64,000 nucleotides of DNA from assembly GCA_944474755.1 (NCBI GenBank), contig OX104125.1, positions 44,469,899 through 44,533,898 of the forward strand. The letters are read 5' to 3'. Numbering within the stretch: position 1 is the first letter of the stretch; the number at the start of each line of letters is the position of its first letter. A model generated the notes under the pieces. That model searched no databases, was not told where the DNA came from, and saw nothing but the letters and a program-made list of their open reading frames with translations. Both the position numbers and the translations under genes were made by a program. Shown here piece after piece: positions 35,501 through 44,659 of this stretch. Origin of the DNA: Limnoperna fortunei. Taxonomy: Eukaryota > Mollusca > Bivalvia > Mytilida > Modiolidae.

Positions 35501-38500
35501 ACAGCAACAAAAATCAAAAACAAGAAAGAAACTACATTAAACTCCTCAAATACAACAAGCAACAATTATTCAAAGCAAACGAAAAAAAGTAACAGCAGAG
35601 CAAACTACTCAAATTTAACTAATGAGTAGGGATTTCGATCCCGCTACAGGAGGCTGAATTGACCGACCCTATCCATCCTCCCATTTGCCAGTGGCAATCT
35701 AAAATCCGTTACCCCTATTTTTCCTTGTGTCCCATCCCATCATCATTTTATGTTCATTTTATCATCCATTTCATGTTCATCGCCTGAATATAGCTGAAAT
35801 AATGCTGCTCGGGCGTTAAACACCATTAATCAATCAATCAATCAACTTTATCTAGCATCCCTTTTTCAAAGCAAATAAAAAAAGAAGGTAACAGCACAGC
35901 TGACTGCAAACTACTCTAATACAACAACCAACAATTACGCAAAGCAAACAAAAAAAAAGAAAGTAACAGCACAGCTGACTGCAAACTAATCCAAAACAAC
36001 AACCAACAATTAATCAAAGCAAACAACAAAAAAAGGTAACAGCACAGTTGACAGCAAACTAATCCAAAACAACAACACAATTACGCATAGCAAACTAAAA
36101 AAAAAGAAGTAACAGCACAGCTGACAGCAAACTACTCTAATACAACAAGCAACAATTACGCAAAGCAAAAAAAAAAAGAAAGTTACAGCACAGCTGACTG
36201 CAAACTAATCCAATACAACAGCAACAATTACGCAAAGCAAAGAAAAAATAGCAACAGCACAGCTGAAAGCAATCTCCTCAAATATAACTAGCAACAACAA
36301 CGCTAAGAAAACAACAAACAAGTATGTAACAGCACGGCTAAAATCAAAATATTCCAATATAACAGCAACCATTTAGCAAATCAAACAATAAACAAGAAAG
36401 ACACCACAGCTGAGAGCAAACTACTCCAATACAACAAGAACAAATTACGCAAAGCGAACAACAAACAAGAAAATAACAGCTCAGCAAACTACTCGAATTC
36501 AAAAAGCAACAATTATACTTGTACTTAAATACTGTCTGTGTCCTGGTATCTTTAAGTTTTGTTTTTCATGAGTTACCAATAGACTCCATTCATGGACATG
36601 ATAATTGTACTGTAATAATAAATGGATTTAAAAATAAAAAGAGCAAGCATTCTAAAGCCAGAATAACTTTTGTAATAATCTGAAAAATTGAATCAAAAAC
36701 GATGCCCCCAATGCGTGAAATAATGCCAAAACTGCATAAAAAGTGTTTGTAGTTAATGATCCGATTAAAAAGATAACACCTTGATTTCATTTCTGTTAAA
36801 TGTCAAGCGAGCAACATTAGAAAGGACAGTTAGCAAACAACATATCAGTGTGGCAGACGACACGGATGAAAGGACAGTTAGCAAACAACATATCAGTGTG
36901 GCAGACGACACGGATGAAAGGACAGTTAGCAAACAACATATCAATGTGGCAGACGACACGGATGAAAGGACAGTTAGCAAACAACATATCAGTGTGGCAG
37001 ACGACACGGATGAAAGGACAGTTAGCAAACAACATATCAGTGTGGCAGACGACACGGATGAAAGGACAGTTAGCAAACAACATATCAGTGTGGCAGACGA
37101 CACGGATGAAAGGTAACAGGTGATTGTGATTTGGAAAAAAGGAGATTATATTGGTTGATTTTAATGGTGGTTAACGCCACTTTCAGCATTTTTAAAGCTA
37201 TATCGTGACATCAAGTTTTTTGTGGAGTAGGACTAAGCTGGAGAAAACCCCAGACTTCCGTTAGGAAAACTGGCCAAACCCTTGTTCCTTAAGATTAGAG
37301 TGACTGCAATGAGACTCGGTGTTGCCAGGCACGTGATAAAGACATTAATATTAATACAAAGAGATAATAAACACGTGTAGATTTTTTCAAAATGTTAAGT
37401 AGAAACTAGCATTCTTTGAAATTTAGGATTTTGCGAATATATTGTATATGTTTGAACCATCCCTGTATCTCGCGATCCTACGTCTCGGTCTTAAGGTTTT
37501 CATTGTGAACTGGTAAGGTCAGTCACCCTTTGATGACCTGTGACCGCTACATTTTTGGCGAAAAATCATCACATATACTTCAATGTTTTACACGAACATT
37601 TTACAGAAATATTAAGAAATATTTTTCTGAAATATAAAAATGTTTGACCAGCGAGCTACTTTAAATGATCGCCACAAATAACTAAATCCCCACGAACACA
37701 ACAATAAACCAACATATAAAACAAAACACAACAAACGAATAACACAAACCTCTCATACGCAGTAGTTCGAATTTTACTGCCTTTATTGTCCGATGTTAGC
37801 TTTGTGATTTGTCGGATTAACGGCAGAATTTACAAACGAATAACACAAACCTCTCAGATTATGGACGCAGTAGTTCGAATTTTACTGCCTTTATTATCAG
37901 ATGTTAGCTTTGTGATTTGTCGGATTAACGGCAGAATTTACAAACGAATAACACAAACCTCTCAGACGCAGTAGTTCGAATTTTACTGCCTTTATTATCC
38001 GATGTTAGCTTTGTGATTTGTCGGATTAACGGCAGAATTTACAAACGAATAACACAAACCTCTCAGATTATGGACGCAGTAGTTCGAATTTTACTGCCTT
38101 TATTATCCGAATCCGATGTTAGCTATGTGATTTGTCGGATTACCGGCAGAATTTACAAACGAATAACACAAACCTCTCAGACGCAGTAGTTCGAATTTTA
38201 CTGCCTTTATTATCCGATGTTAGCTTTGTGATTTGTCGGATTAACGGCAGAATTTACAAACGAATAACACAAACCTCTCAGATTATGGACGCAGTAGTTC
38301 GAATTTTACTGCTTTTATTATCAGATGTTAGCTTTGTGATTTGTCGGATTAACGGCAGAATTTACAAACGAATAACACAAACCTCTCAGACGCAGTAGTT
38401 CGAATTTTACTGCCTTTATTATCCGATGTTAGCTTTGTGATTTGTCGGATTAACGGCAGAATTTACAAACGAATAACACAAACCTCTCAGATTATGGACG

Positions 38501-41500
38501 CAGTAGTTCGAATTTTACTGCCTTTATTATCCGAATCCGATGTTAGCTATGTGATTTGTCGGATTACCGGCAGAATTTACAAACGAATAACACAAACCTC
38601 TCAGACGCAGTAGTTCGAATTTTACTGCCTGTATTATCCGATGTTAGCTTTGTGATTTGTCGGATTAACGGCAGAATTTACAAACGAATAACACAAACCT
38701 CTCAGATTATGGACGCAGTAGTTCGAATTTTACTGCCTTTATTATCCGATGTTAGCTATGTGATTTGTCGGATTAACGGCAGAATTTAGTTCTATCTCTT
38801 TTACGTTTTTAAAGCTGCAGACATGACAAAATTAACGAAACATTTTACTTAAGAAATTTCTTTTTTAGTCTTTGAAAATGCACGTGAAAAATGCTATACC
38901 GATCTTTTTTCCGTATATGGTATTGATGACATAATTTGAGAAAAACCGTGATAGTTTGCATACTGTAACAACCATGCCGTAGTAAGAATCCAGTAATTTA
39001 CATATATTCCACCTTCCCAAGATGCAAACAAACCATTTCCGTTGTTCTCAATGTTTTTCATGTAAGTTAACGTAATTGAACAGAGACACAAATGTCAATA
39101 AATCCATAACGCATAGTTCCGCAGGACAGAGTCAAAATAACTCTTTCGAGATTTAATAATTTGGATACTACCTGAAGTCAATTAAAGGCCATAACTTTAT
39201 TATTATACTAAACTAAACACAAACAAGAACAAGGGGACTGTGTAGTCATAACAAGGTAACCCGTGTAAATTTGGCGCAAATTTCCAGACAGTTATTTTAA
39301 CCACGTGCAGAATTTAATTCTCGTAACATTTTAGCACGAGTTACCATAGTAAAGTATAATAATGATCGATATTAAACAAGAAACCGATAAAAAATGGTGA
39401 CACTGTGGAAAGATATCAAGATTGACCATGGCTGATTATATATGCAACTACGTTTGGACATAAGTGCCGGGAGTAATTCACTCCCGCTCTGCTACATTAC
39501 GAGTAGTGGGCCTTAATTCGTACCCTCGCCAAAACAAAAAGCGAGGGTACGATTATTCGTTCTATGGAAGCAGCTGTTAAAATAACCTACTTGTTCTACT
39601 GTGATCTAATTATAGTACTATTCGGTTACCTAAACGGTTAAAAGAAGCACGAGCGGTTTAAAGCTAGCGTTGTCGCGCGAAGGAGATTTATTGTGCGTAG
39701 CATGTGTTGTGTCTCATCCCTGTATCGAGTGGCGTTCAAAATACATCGTTACGGTCTTTTGGGCATAGGATTTTGCATTTTTGGTGTACCTGATATCCTA
39801 ACACTGCTTTCCCCTAAATTTTTCTCGAACGCAAAGACGCAGTTCATCTATTTCTGTCGTCTGTAAATACTTGTAATGCAATCTCTTTCCCTACAGCATC
39901 TCAGATTTATCGCTGAACCATACTCGCCTCCAGTTTTGAAGGCTTCAGCACTTACTCTGTTTTACTAGAATGCATCTGCGCGTCAACATGGTCAGTGCCT
40001 ACATCATATAACTTCGCAACAGTAAGGACGTTTAACTTCCACCGATTTTGTGACGACATACAGTTTCTGATTGATTGTCTGTGCCGATATTTGTTGAAGA
40101 CGTGGGATATAAAATTATTTTTTCTTCCACTGCTAATAGGAATCCGTATTCCTGTATTTCTTTTTGTGGCGTTACACATGCCGAAATAAAACAATCAGGT
40201 GTGACCAGCAAACCAACAGCTACAAGCAGGGTTGAAATTCAATTATCGGAGGTTTAGAATTTAATATAATCATGTTTTGAAACACATATGGTGGAAAAAT
40301 GGCACGATGACTCTGTACATAGAGTTATGTCAGATTTAGTCAGGAAGCAATTTTTCCAATGCAACATTTGTAGAGGATGGTGCGTATCGTAAAGAATAAA
40401 CGATTCCTGTGAGATTAGGGATTAGTAGTTTATTGTCTATTTGTGAACTGAATATAATTTTTTTCTCGAAGTGATACTTTTGTTTCTGTCTGTTTGCATG
40501 AAGACATACTATAAAAAACCCAGGCCTAATCATGTATAAAAATGACTGACTCATAACCCCAGAAATATCATCAACCTAGGTACAACGAACTCTTGTTTGA
40601 GTAGGTTAGTAGTCGACAGCAGTGAGCGGTCTAGATATTCGGAATACCGATAGAATAACGTATAAGTTGTGAAATGTACACACAATACGCTGGAGCTGCT
40701 GGAATGTTGCTGTCGATGAAAGTAAGTTGACAATTGGAAAGTTAAAGTCATCACGTTTGTAGTAGATTCTCGTTTGTAGAAGTAGGTCTAAGTAAGATGC
40801 TGGCTTTAGTGTATTGGTGGTTTCTTTAATATCAAGCTCGATATGATAAATTGAATGCAAATAGTCAATAAATATAGCATTGTTGACAGCGAAAAACATC
40901 ATTAATATAGCGGAATGTGAAATTAAAGGTCTGGACCAGTGTCTTTTTTCTTCTTAAGCAGGCCCTCTAGAAACTCAGCCTCCTAAGAGTACAACAACAG
41001 GTTGGCGAGGAGAAGAGCACAATTAGAACTCATGGGAATACCACCAGTCTGTTGATAAAATGCCCCTTGAACATGACGAATATGTATATTTATTATTTGA
41101 TTTGGAGTCATTGATGACGAAGTAAGCTCTATTATAGCTAAATACCAGGTATTTAAATCGTCTCGTTTTGTTTTTCTTGAAAAATCAGCGTTTTATAAGA
41201 TCTTTAAGCCTGGTTTTATGTTGCACATGAGAGATGGCAGTGTACACTGTCGAAAAGTCTAACGTGTTGATGTTGTTGCACTGGGAAAGAGATCCAAACC
41301 TCAAGATGTCTATCAGGTCTTTTTATTTTTTTAATATCCACATTTAATTTATGTCACTCCTCGAGTAAAGTGTCACTGTATTTTTGAAGTCACGTTTGAT
41401 TTTTTTTGTTAAAAAAGTGGTCAGGAGTTGCGACAGTGTTTTTGGTGGTGCACTTAGACGATCCTGAAGAGAAACGCTGTTTGAAAGGATTTTTGTGAAG

Positions 41501-43146
41501 TTTTGGTATCCAATACAAGACGGGGAGATCACTTTCCTCGATTTTGATTTTGAGGACAAAGGATGCCGATTTGTGATTTTCAAGAATCTACTCTTTTAAA
41601 AGCGTAGTGAAAGTGTAAGTATGATTGCCAAGTGCACTGTCCATGCCTAATTCTTTAATTAAACACTCTGTATTAAGTTTTCTACAGATAAATAAATAAA
41701 GGTTATTTATTACCTATGTCATTGCCAAGTGGTTAATGTAATTAGGCTGTATATTAATGTATATAAATGACGTCAGCCTGTAAACACCGAGGTTGAGGGT
41801 TCGATTCTCACTTCGGTCAGGCTGTACTCAAAAGACATCGATTGTCTGTTTACGTACAGAAGTTTGGGGTTTTTTTTCTTCCAATATTAACTATACAAGT
41901 CTAGAAGATAATTTAAAGATACAAATAACGGCGTTTTTGTCAAAATTATAGACACAGACTGACCAACGAATGGCCTTAGTCATTGAGTGTCAATATAAAT
42001 AAATAACGTAAAAAAGTAATAAAATATTAATCTTGAATTTTATCACTCCAACTGAACTGAAAACTTCTATATTCATATATATATAAGTAGGGTATTCTGT
42101 GTTGACGTTAGGTTATTAGTTCAATGGAAAAGATAATTAATTAACGAACGCGCATAAGAACGTTCGAAATGTGTGAATAATGGATAGTTCAATTTGGAAT
42201 ATTTTAAATTTTTTATATACTCAATAGCTGAGAAATGATGTCCAATTCGTTTTTATATATAAATTAATTGGCATTTAAGAACGTGACTGATGACGTCACA
42301 ATAACCTACATTTATTCTTCCGCAAACATACAATACAACGCTAAATACATTCTGTTACCCTGACACTAATATCCTCTTCAGAATAAGAGAACTTTAAATA
42401 AAATGTCAGGTCAGTAGTCTTGGTTTCAACGGTGAGAGCGTTGAAATTTTACGTCATATTATTAACCAATGAAAATGTTGTGGATACGACCTGGTGTTAT
42501 ATTTGAAAGTGAGGCTTGCATAAATGATTAAAATATTGCACCAGGAGACCAGGTTACGCTAAATATTGTGCGATGCAAATATTATTTTATTACCTATTCA
42601 ATAATGTTCTTGTTATTTCTTGTTATGATAGTGAATTTATAATATAAGGACTGTATCCAATTTTTGGTTAGATTATTTGATACAGACGACTTTAAGAACG
42701 GTTTACGAACTACATGAACCGCTTCATGTTCGGCGTAATCCTACCTAAAGTCTAATAATCTAACCAACAATTGATAACAATCCTTAAATTGAATCCCTTT
42801 CAATGTCTTTTTTTTAAATTGTTGTAAAATTTCAAACACGTCAATTTTGATAATGTAATATTTTATCATTAAAAAATGTGATTCATAAATATGTCAGAAA
42901 GCTATTTTTTTTTAGACGAGATATAAGTTTAAATAAACAGACCTAATACTTCGACTAGTTAGTTACTTTGTTTGTACGGCGTTTTACGCCACTTTAAGCA
43001 TTTTTTTTTTCAAATTAATTATTTCAAAAGCAACAAATAGCGGTAAAAAATTTTAAACAGCAACTGAAAGTAAAAAAGAATTAATTAAATTACCTACCTT
43101 GAAATAGAGAAATGCTAGTCATGAGAAAAACACAGAAAATTTCCAT
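23008..43146 (-). CDS. PAN–C-type lectin secreted protein, four-exon gene model
   Basis: Joining four exons (43146–43098, 31054–30791, 26846–26655, 23240–23008) gives 738 nt, an open frame of 245 residues plus stop. Every junction is phase 1 with GT–AG borders. The layout is a signal peptide (1 to about 20), a PAN/apple domain (about 33–104, six Cys at 36, 56, 60, 66, 78, 91) and a long-form C-type lectin domain (107–241, Cys at 107, 121, 141, 214, 233, 241). The usual calcium/sugar triplets (EPN/QPD and WND) are absent, so carbohydrate binding is uncertain. Introns of about 12.0, 3.9 and 3.4 kb are packed with mobile elements. Family knowledge: such proteins are secreted recognition or mucus proteins in molluscs. 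The gene model is my inference. The last two exons are the firmest and the signal-peptide exon the least. Further exons in the long introns cannot be excluded. Confidence 0.7.
23365..23940 (+). repeat. dispersed repeat R2, copy 1 (with AAT microsatellite)
   Basis: Shares with 53090–53560 and 63570–63930 the blocks ATTGGATAAAACACTTAAATT, GAGCGGACTACTTTC, GTAAACAAAGATGG, TGTCGCAATGATTTCTAA and TATGAGAATTATAAG. Here an (AAT)n tract at about 23512–23543 interrupts it. It is in intron 3… upstream-of-exon orientation is irrelevant; it lies just 5' of exon 4 on the lectin strand. Confidence 0.8.
23941..24905. other. intron 3 of the lectin gene, unassigned part
   Basis: No gene or clear repeat. A short block TTTCTTGGTCGAAAAATAAA at about 24281 recurs inverted near 45815. 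Confidence 0.45.
24911..25318. mobile_element. hairpin element H, copy 2
   Basis: The core 24911–25058 folds almost perfectly: ACAATATTCGTACAGTGTCC and ATTTATTTGTACGAG pair with GAGTACAAATAAACTTTATA and GACACTGTACGAATATTGT. A second, outer inverted pair, TTTTATCCTGCAAC and TTGCAGGATAAAAT, closes the rest of the element. The open frames at 24776–25003 overlap the hairpin. Confidence 0.85.
25390..26155 (-). pseudogene. LINE reverse transcriptase C-terminal fragment
   Basis: On the minus strand, from 26119, VHCHKHLGVILRSVCK and SKQFSVLRKLKFKLS match the thumb region of jockey/RTE-like non-LTR elements. Downstream, with stops and shifts, come VKCGIAVPIS, YNETGWEQLSVRRERKKL and FPSTIKLWNSLD. It is 5'-truncated near 26155 and sits in intron 3 of the lectin gene, in the same direction. 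Confidence 0.85.
26339..26502. mobile_element. 164-bp hairpin MITE
   Basis: AATTCACGCAGGCTGTGGTT and AACCACAGCCTGCGTGAATT are perfect inverted ends. ATGACCATTTATGTCG and CGACATAAATGGTCA continue the stem to a short loop near 26420. Confidence 0.9.
26655..26846 (-). CDS. lectin gene exon 3: N-terminal half of the CTLD
   Basis: The acceptor GGTCTTTTACAG precedes GCSGPGYVYDNATKQCVSF, and the donor is AAAGAAT|GTAAGT. The exon encodes residues 105–169 of the model: the first two Cys of a long-form CTLD, then the conserved AVCEAKNETLMIVD (helix 2). It enters and leaves in phase 1, matching exons 2 and 4. The open frame continues into the intron, but GTAAGT is the natural end. Confidence 0.85.
26888..27275. 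mobile_element. hairpin element H, copy 3
   Basis: Same order as copy 2: ACGAGCCTTAGAAACAGGTA, GCCGAGCATTTCTTACCTG, GGCGAGTACAAATAAAC, TTCTGCAACC and, at the far end, GTTGCAGAATAAA. It is in intron 2 of the lectin gene. Confidence 0.85.
27276..28551. other. intron 2 of the lectin gene, unassigned part
   Basis: Two overlapping open frames at 27361–27604 (minus) have no domain I recognise. A 21-bp direct repeat GTAGATTAGATATTGAGCA lies at about 28072–28110. Otherwise nothing is seen. Confidence 0.4.
28552..30107 (-). mobile_element. Tc1/mariner element with degraded transposase
   Basis: The ends CTGGAAAAAAGTTAAGCGCC (28557) and, inverted, CTGGAAAAAAGTTAAACACC (from 30102) are terminal repeats with TA at each border. 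On the minus strand, 29642–29400 reads SLGRLVRRNQFAAST, then NLSARTVQNRLKAAGLRSRR, the second helix-turn-helix of Tc1 transposases. Toward 29050 the words corresponding to the conserved DLNPIEHLW region remain (complement of CTCTATTGGGTTGAGATCT). Stops and shifts break the frame. It lies in intron 2 of the lectin gene. Confidence 0.88.
30195..30362 (+). mobile_element. SINE, 5' truncated copy
   Basis: CTACTATTGACCACG, TGCTCGAATACAATCTTAAT, TTTTCTCCGGGAACTCCGG and CCCAATAAAAACTGGATG follow the SINE body. Confidence 0.7.
30375..30465 (-). mobile_element. SINE head, inverted next to the previous copy
   Basis: TTGACAGACCACGTGATCAA, TAGATAACTACCTTAGGCAC and TCAGCTACCGAAGCCC are the complement of the SINE's tRNA-like head. 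With the copy at 30195 it forms a head-inverted pair, either two insertions or one rearranged. Confidence 0.7.
30791..31054 (-). CDS. lectin gene exon 2: PAN/apple domain
   Basis: The acceptor CTTCTTTTTGCAG precedes APFAYGHAVRWQ, and the donor is ACAAAG|GTAAGT. The 264 nt encode residues 17–105 of the model. ECHLSSSQ, then ATECALLCTNMDNCNVFQY and ICSLFAK, is the PAN/apple pattern: a C–C helix, C-x-x-F-x-Y and a closing C-x-L. Six cysteines can form three disulphides. It is phase 1 at both ends, so it is a shuffling-compatible module. The acceptor and the first ~45 nt of the exon are copied in the tandem repeat just upstream. Confidence 0.85.
31017..31455 (-). repeat. 75-bp tandem repeat that copies a splice acceptor and exon start
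   Basis: Six units of 74–77 bp. On the minus strand each holds a TTTTGCAGCACCTTTGGCG-like acceptor and exon start, then GTATGGACATGGAGT and ACGATGTTATCTATAA. The most 3' unit (31043–31057) is the acceptor used for the PAN exon. GCAG survives in at least three other units (near 31207, 31280 and 31430) and is lost in two. Confidence 0.85.
31456..33800. other. intron 1 of the lectin gene, unassigned part
   Basis: AT-rich. The 111-codon minus frame at 31978–32313 is basic and has no recognised domain. Nothing else is supported. Confidence 0.4.
33810..34800 (+). repeat. GT-rich degenerate tandem DNA
   Basis: About 1 kb built from words like TTATCTTTTGTGTTCTGTGTG and GTTCTGTTTGTTTATC with irregular periods. 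The plus strand has almost no A. Several overlapping Cys/Phe/Val-rich frames stay open, but they are composition artefacts. Confidence 0.85.
34960..36505 (+). repeat. A/C-rich degenerate tandem DNA
   Basis: Units of roughly 65–75 bp: CAACAAGCAACAATTACGCA, AAGCAAACAACAAAAAA, GTAACAGCACAGCTGACAGC and AAACTACTCCAATA. A 27-bp sub-array (GTGAACATGTAACAAAGGTC) lies at 35300–35405, and a CAATCA-tailed element interrupts at 35625–35855. Confidence 0.85.
35625..35855 (+). mobile_element. CAATCA-tailed SINE-like repeat, 3' part
   Basis: ACAGGAGGCTGAATTGACCG, CAGTGGCAATCTAAAATCCG and GAATATAGCTGAAATAATGC, then GGGCGTTAAACACC and (CAAT)n. Inserted in the A/C-rich array. Confidence 0.8.
36821..37112 (+). 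repeat. 48-bp tandem array, six near-identical units
   Basis: Units start AAAGGACAGTTAGCAAACAA at 36821, 36869, 36917, 36965, 37013 and 37061. I see one substitution in the whole array (unit 3). At 16 codons per unit, several frames stay open on both strands. One frame repeats ERTVSKQHISVADDTD and ends just after the array. No independent sign of coding is visible. Confidence 0.95.
37150..37350 (-). mobile_element. tRNA-derived SINE, diverged
   Basis: GGTTAACGCCACTTTCAGCA, TATCGTGACATCAAG, GTTAGGAAAACTGGCC, CAATGAGACTCGG and GGCACGTGAT are the complement of the SINE from tail to head. Confidence 0.75.
37755..38788 (+). repeat. hairpin-monomer satellite with 424-bp higher-order period
   Basis: Ten monomers mark their start with AGTAGTTCG at 37761, 37869, 37970, 38078, 38185, 38293, 38394, 38502, 38609 and 38717. 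The spacings 108, 101, 108, 107 repeat exactly, giving a 424-bp four-monomer unit. Each monomer holds an inverted pair, TTTTACTGCCTTTATTATCC and GGATTAACGGCAGAATTT, around TGTGATTTG. A lone related copy is at about 52448–52506. The open frames in this stretch are by-products. Confidence 0.92.
38894..39091 (-). other. open frame, possible degenerate CTLD exon
   Basis: Residues GLFASWEGG…NYWILTTAW loosely resemble the GTFRWMNG…DYWVINSTY stretch of lectin exon 4. There are no conserved cysteines and no clear splice sites. It may be a decayed exon copy or chance. Confidence 0.2.
39509..39567. mobile_element. short hairpin (MITE type P), copy 1
   Basis: AATTCGTACCCTCGCC and AGCGAGGGTACGATT pair around a short A-rich loop. 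A second copy with the same flank (ATTATTCGTTCTA) is at 52386–52445. Confidence 0.8.
40500..41690 (-). pseudogene. reverse transcriptase relic, Penelope-like type (tentative)
   Basis: Reading down from 41690 on the minus strand with several frame changes: ELGMDSALGNHTYTFTT, a degraded W-x-PKLHK-like stretch (IGYQNFTKI), RLSAPPKTLSQLL, TRRFKYLV, a GGIPMSSNCALLLANL region, then from 40900 IELDIKETTNTLKPASYLDL and YKRDDFNFPIVN. The order matches a reverse-transcriptase family common in bivalves that has a PKxHK motif like Penelope-type elements. Stops and shifts make it non-functional. It lies in intron 1 of the lectin gene. Confidence 0.75.
41711..41880 (+). mobile_element. SINE head, diverged, with internal insertion
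   Basis: ATTGCCAAGTGGTTAATG (A-box side) and GAGGGTTCGATTCTCAC (B-box side), then GGTCAGGCTGTACTCAA. The two boxes are further apart than in a tRNA, so this is not a tRNA gene. Confidence 0.6.
42640..42795. mobile_element. imperfect inverted repeat, possible MITE
   Basis: GGACTGTATCCAATTTTTGG and TTAGATTATT pair with AATAATCTAACCAAC and GATAACAATCCTTA. Confidence 0.5.
43098..43146 (-). CDS. lectin gene exon 1: signal peptide
   Basis: ATG at 43146 opens MEIFCVFLMTSISLFQ and ends at CAAG|GTAGGT, leaving one base that completes Ala with exon 2. The sequence is a plausible hydrophobic signal peptide, cleaved perhaps after FAYG or earlier. The link to exon 2 rests on strand, phase and the total length divisible by three; the 12-kb intron makes it the weakest part of the model. 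A GGGTATCTTTT sequence about 75 bp upstream is only a possible TATA-like element. Confidence 0.6.
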
Positions 43147-43418
43147 TTTCACAACTAGAACTCTCAACAGTCAAAGATCAATGCATGATGCGATTTTACA
43201 TTTTGTAATTAAAAGATACCCTTATTTGGATAGCTGTAAGGTGAAATATGAAAATCAATTATAATGTTATAAAAAGAAACGATTCATTTATTACAATTGT
43301 GTTTTTAAAGTTAAATTTCATTGGCTGGAAGTAACAGGATGTTTGCGAATTGTCATGTCAACTATAGTTACTCTAGTATTTGGTACAATGCTAAACCAAA
43401 TTAAGTTTTATGGTTAAT

Positions 43419-43556
43419 GAAGGTTCTAACAAAATACCGAACACATAAGGAACTGTTAAAATAAGCCAATACACAAATGAAAGGCCAAGAAACTGGCAAA
43501 CTCAAGAACTAACAGCCACAAAATTATAGCAACTACAGCAATGGTCCTGGCTTGTT
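43419..43556 (-). repeat. dispersed repeat R1, copy 3
   Basis: The complement of the R1 copies at 3.4 and 6.9 kb: AACAAAATACCGAACAC, GAACTAACAGCCACAAAATT and AGCAATGGTCC. Confidence 0.75.
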
Positions 43557-43759
43557 ACAGACAGTGGGTTAAACCGGGAGTCTCCTATTCTGCGGAAGAG
43601 GTGTAAAACTGGAAGGGAGTTTTGTTACAATTTTCCCTATAACTTTTGAACGAATAAACGTATCGATGTAATTTAAACGGATTCTGAAGGATAAAAGAAT
43701 TGCTTCGCATTAAATATAAAATAATATGATTTTAATCGTCTTGATTTATATTATGTAAA

Positions 43760-44455
43760 CTTGACCGGAAGGGTTCTCTTCTCTACTAAAATTGAACGCG
43801 ATTTTTCAACTTTGGTACTAAATTGTGTTCAACTTATAAAACCAGATCAAAAGTGGTTAATATATTCCTCTAGTAAATGTTATAGCAAATTTTTTTATAT
43901 ATATCTCAATTTTATTTTAAAGGGGAAAGTGTCAAAAGTTTCCTGGAAGGGTGGCTCGTTGAAGTATTACGTATAGTAAAATTTCACCTTTGGACTAAAT
44001 TTATTAAAACATACAAAACTTTGGTCAGAATTGGTTACTATATTCGTCTAGTAAATTTTATAGCAAATCCATTGATATACAACTTAATTTAATTCATAAA
44101 AGGGAAAGTTGTCAGAAATTGACCGAAGGGTGGCTCGTATTCCGTACAGTAAAATTGCGACTTTGGACTGAAATTGTAAAAAAAATGCAAGCCTCTCGTC
44201 AATAGTGGTTTATAAATTCCACTAGAGAATTTTATAGCAAATTCATTATTTTATAACTTATTTTTTTCATAAAAGGGAAAAGTGTCAAAAGTTGACCGGA
44301 AGGGTGGCTCGTTGAAGTATTACGTAATGTGAGTTTTCAACTTTGAACTCAATTCGTAATAACATACAAAACTCCAGTCAGAATTAGTTACTATATTCCT
44401 CTAGTAAATTGTATAGCAATTCCATTGATATACAACTTAATTTTATTTAATATGA
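43760..44455 (+). repeat. about 175-bp satellite, block 1
   Basis: Four units, each with GACCGGAAGGGTGGCTCGTT, then GAAGTATTACGTA, AACTTTGGAC and ATTCCTCTAGTAAATTTTAT, then AGCAAATTCATTGATATA and AAAAGGGAAAGT. Units differ by 15–25% by eye. Confidence 0.85.
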
Positions 44456-44659
44456 ATGTAGGCGCACCCTAAATGCGAGCATCGTTTATGTCGTTACTTC
44501 AGAGCCCTCTAACAGTGCCTCTACATTCCATTAATGACGTGACGTCTTACTCTAATGTGGTAATGACGTCGCAAAACTCACTTTCAAATACAGCGTTTCA
44601 GATTGAAAAAAAATTGTCTGGCATTTCAATTTTATCGATGTCAAAATTATTTTTGTCTA

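Noticed and set aside
37786..38789. Repeated frames reading VVRILLPLLSDVSFVICRIN
   Set aside because: They are translations of hairpin satellite monomers, and the same peptide recurs only because the DNA is tandem.
41711..41830. tRNA gene
   Set aside because: A-box-like and B-box-like words are present, but their spacing is too great and the flank matches the SINE.
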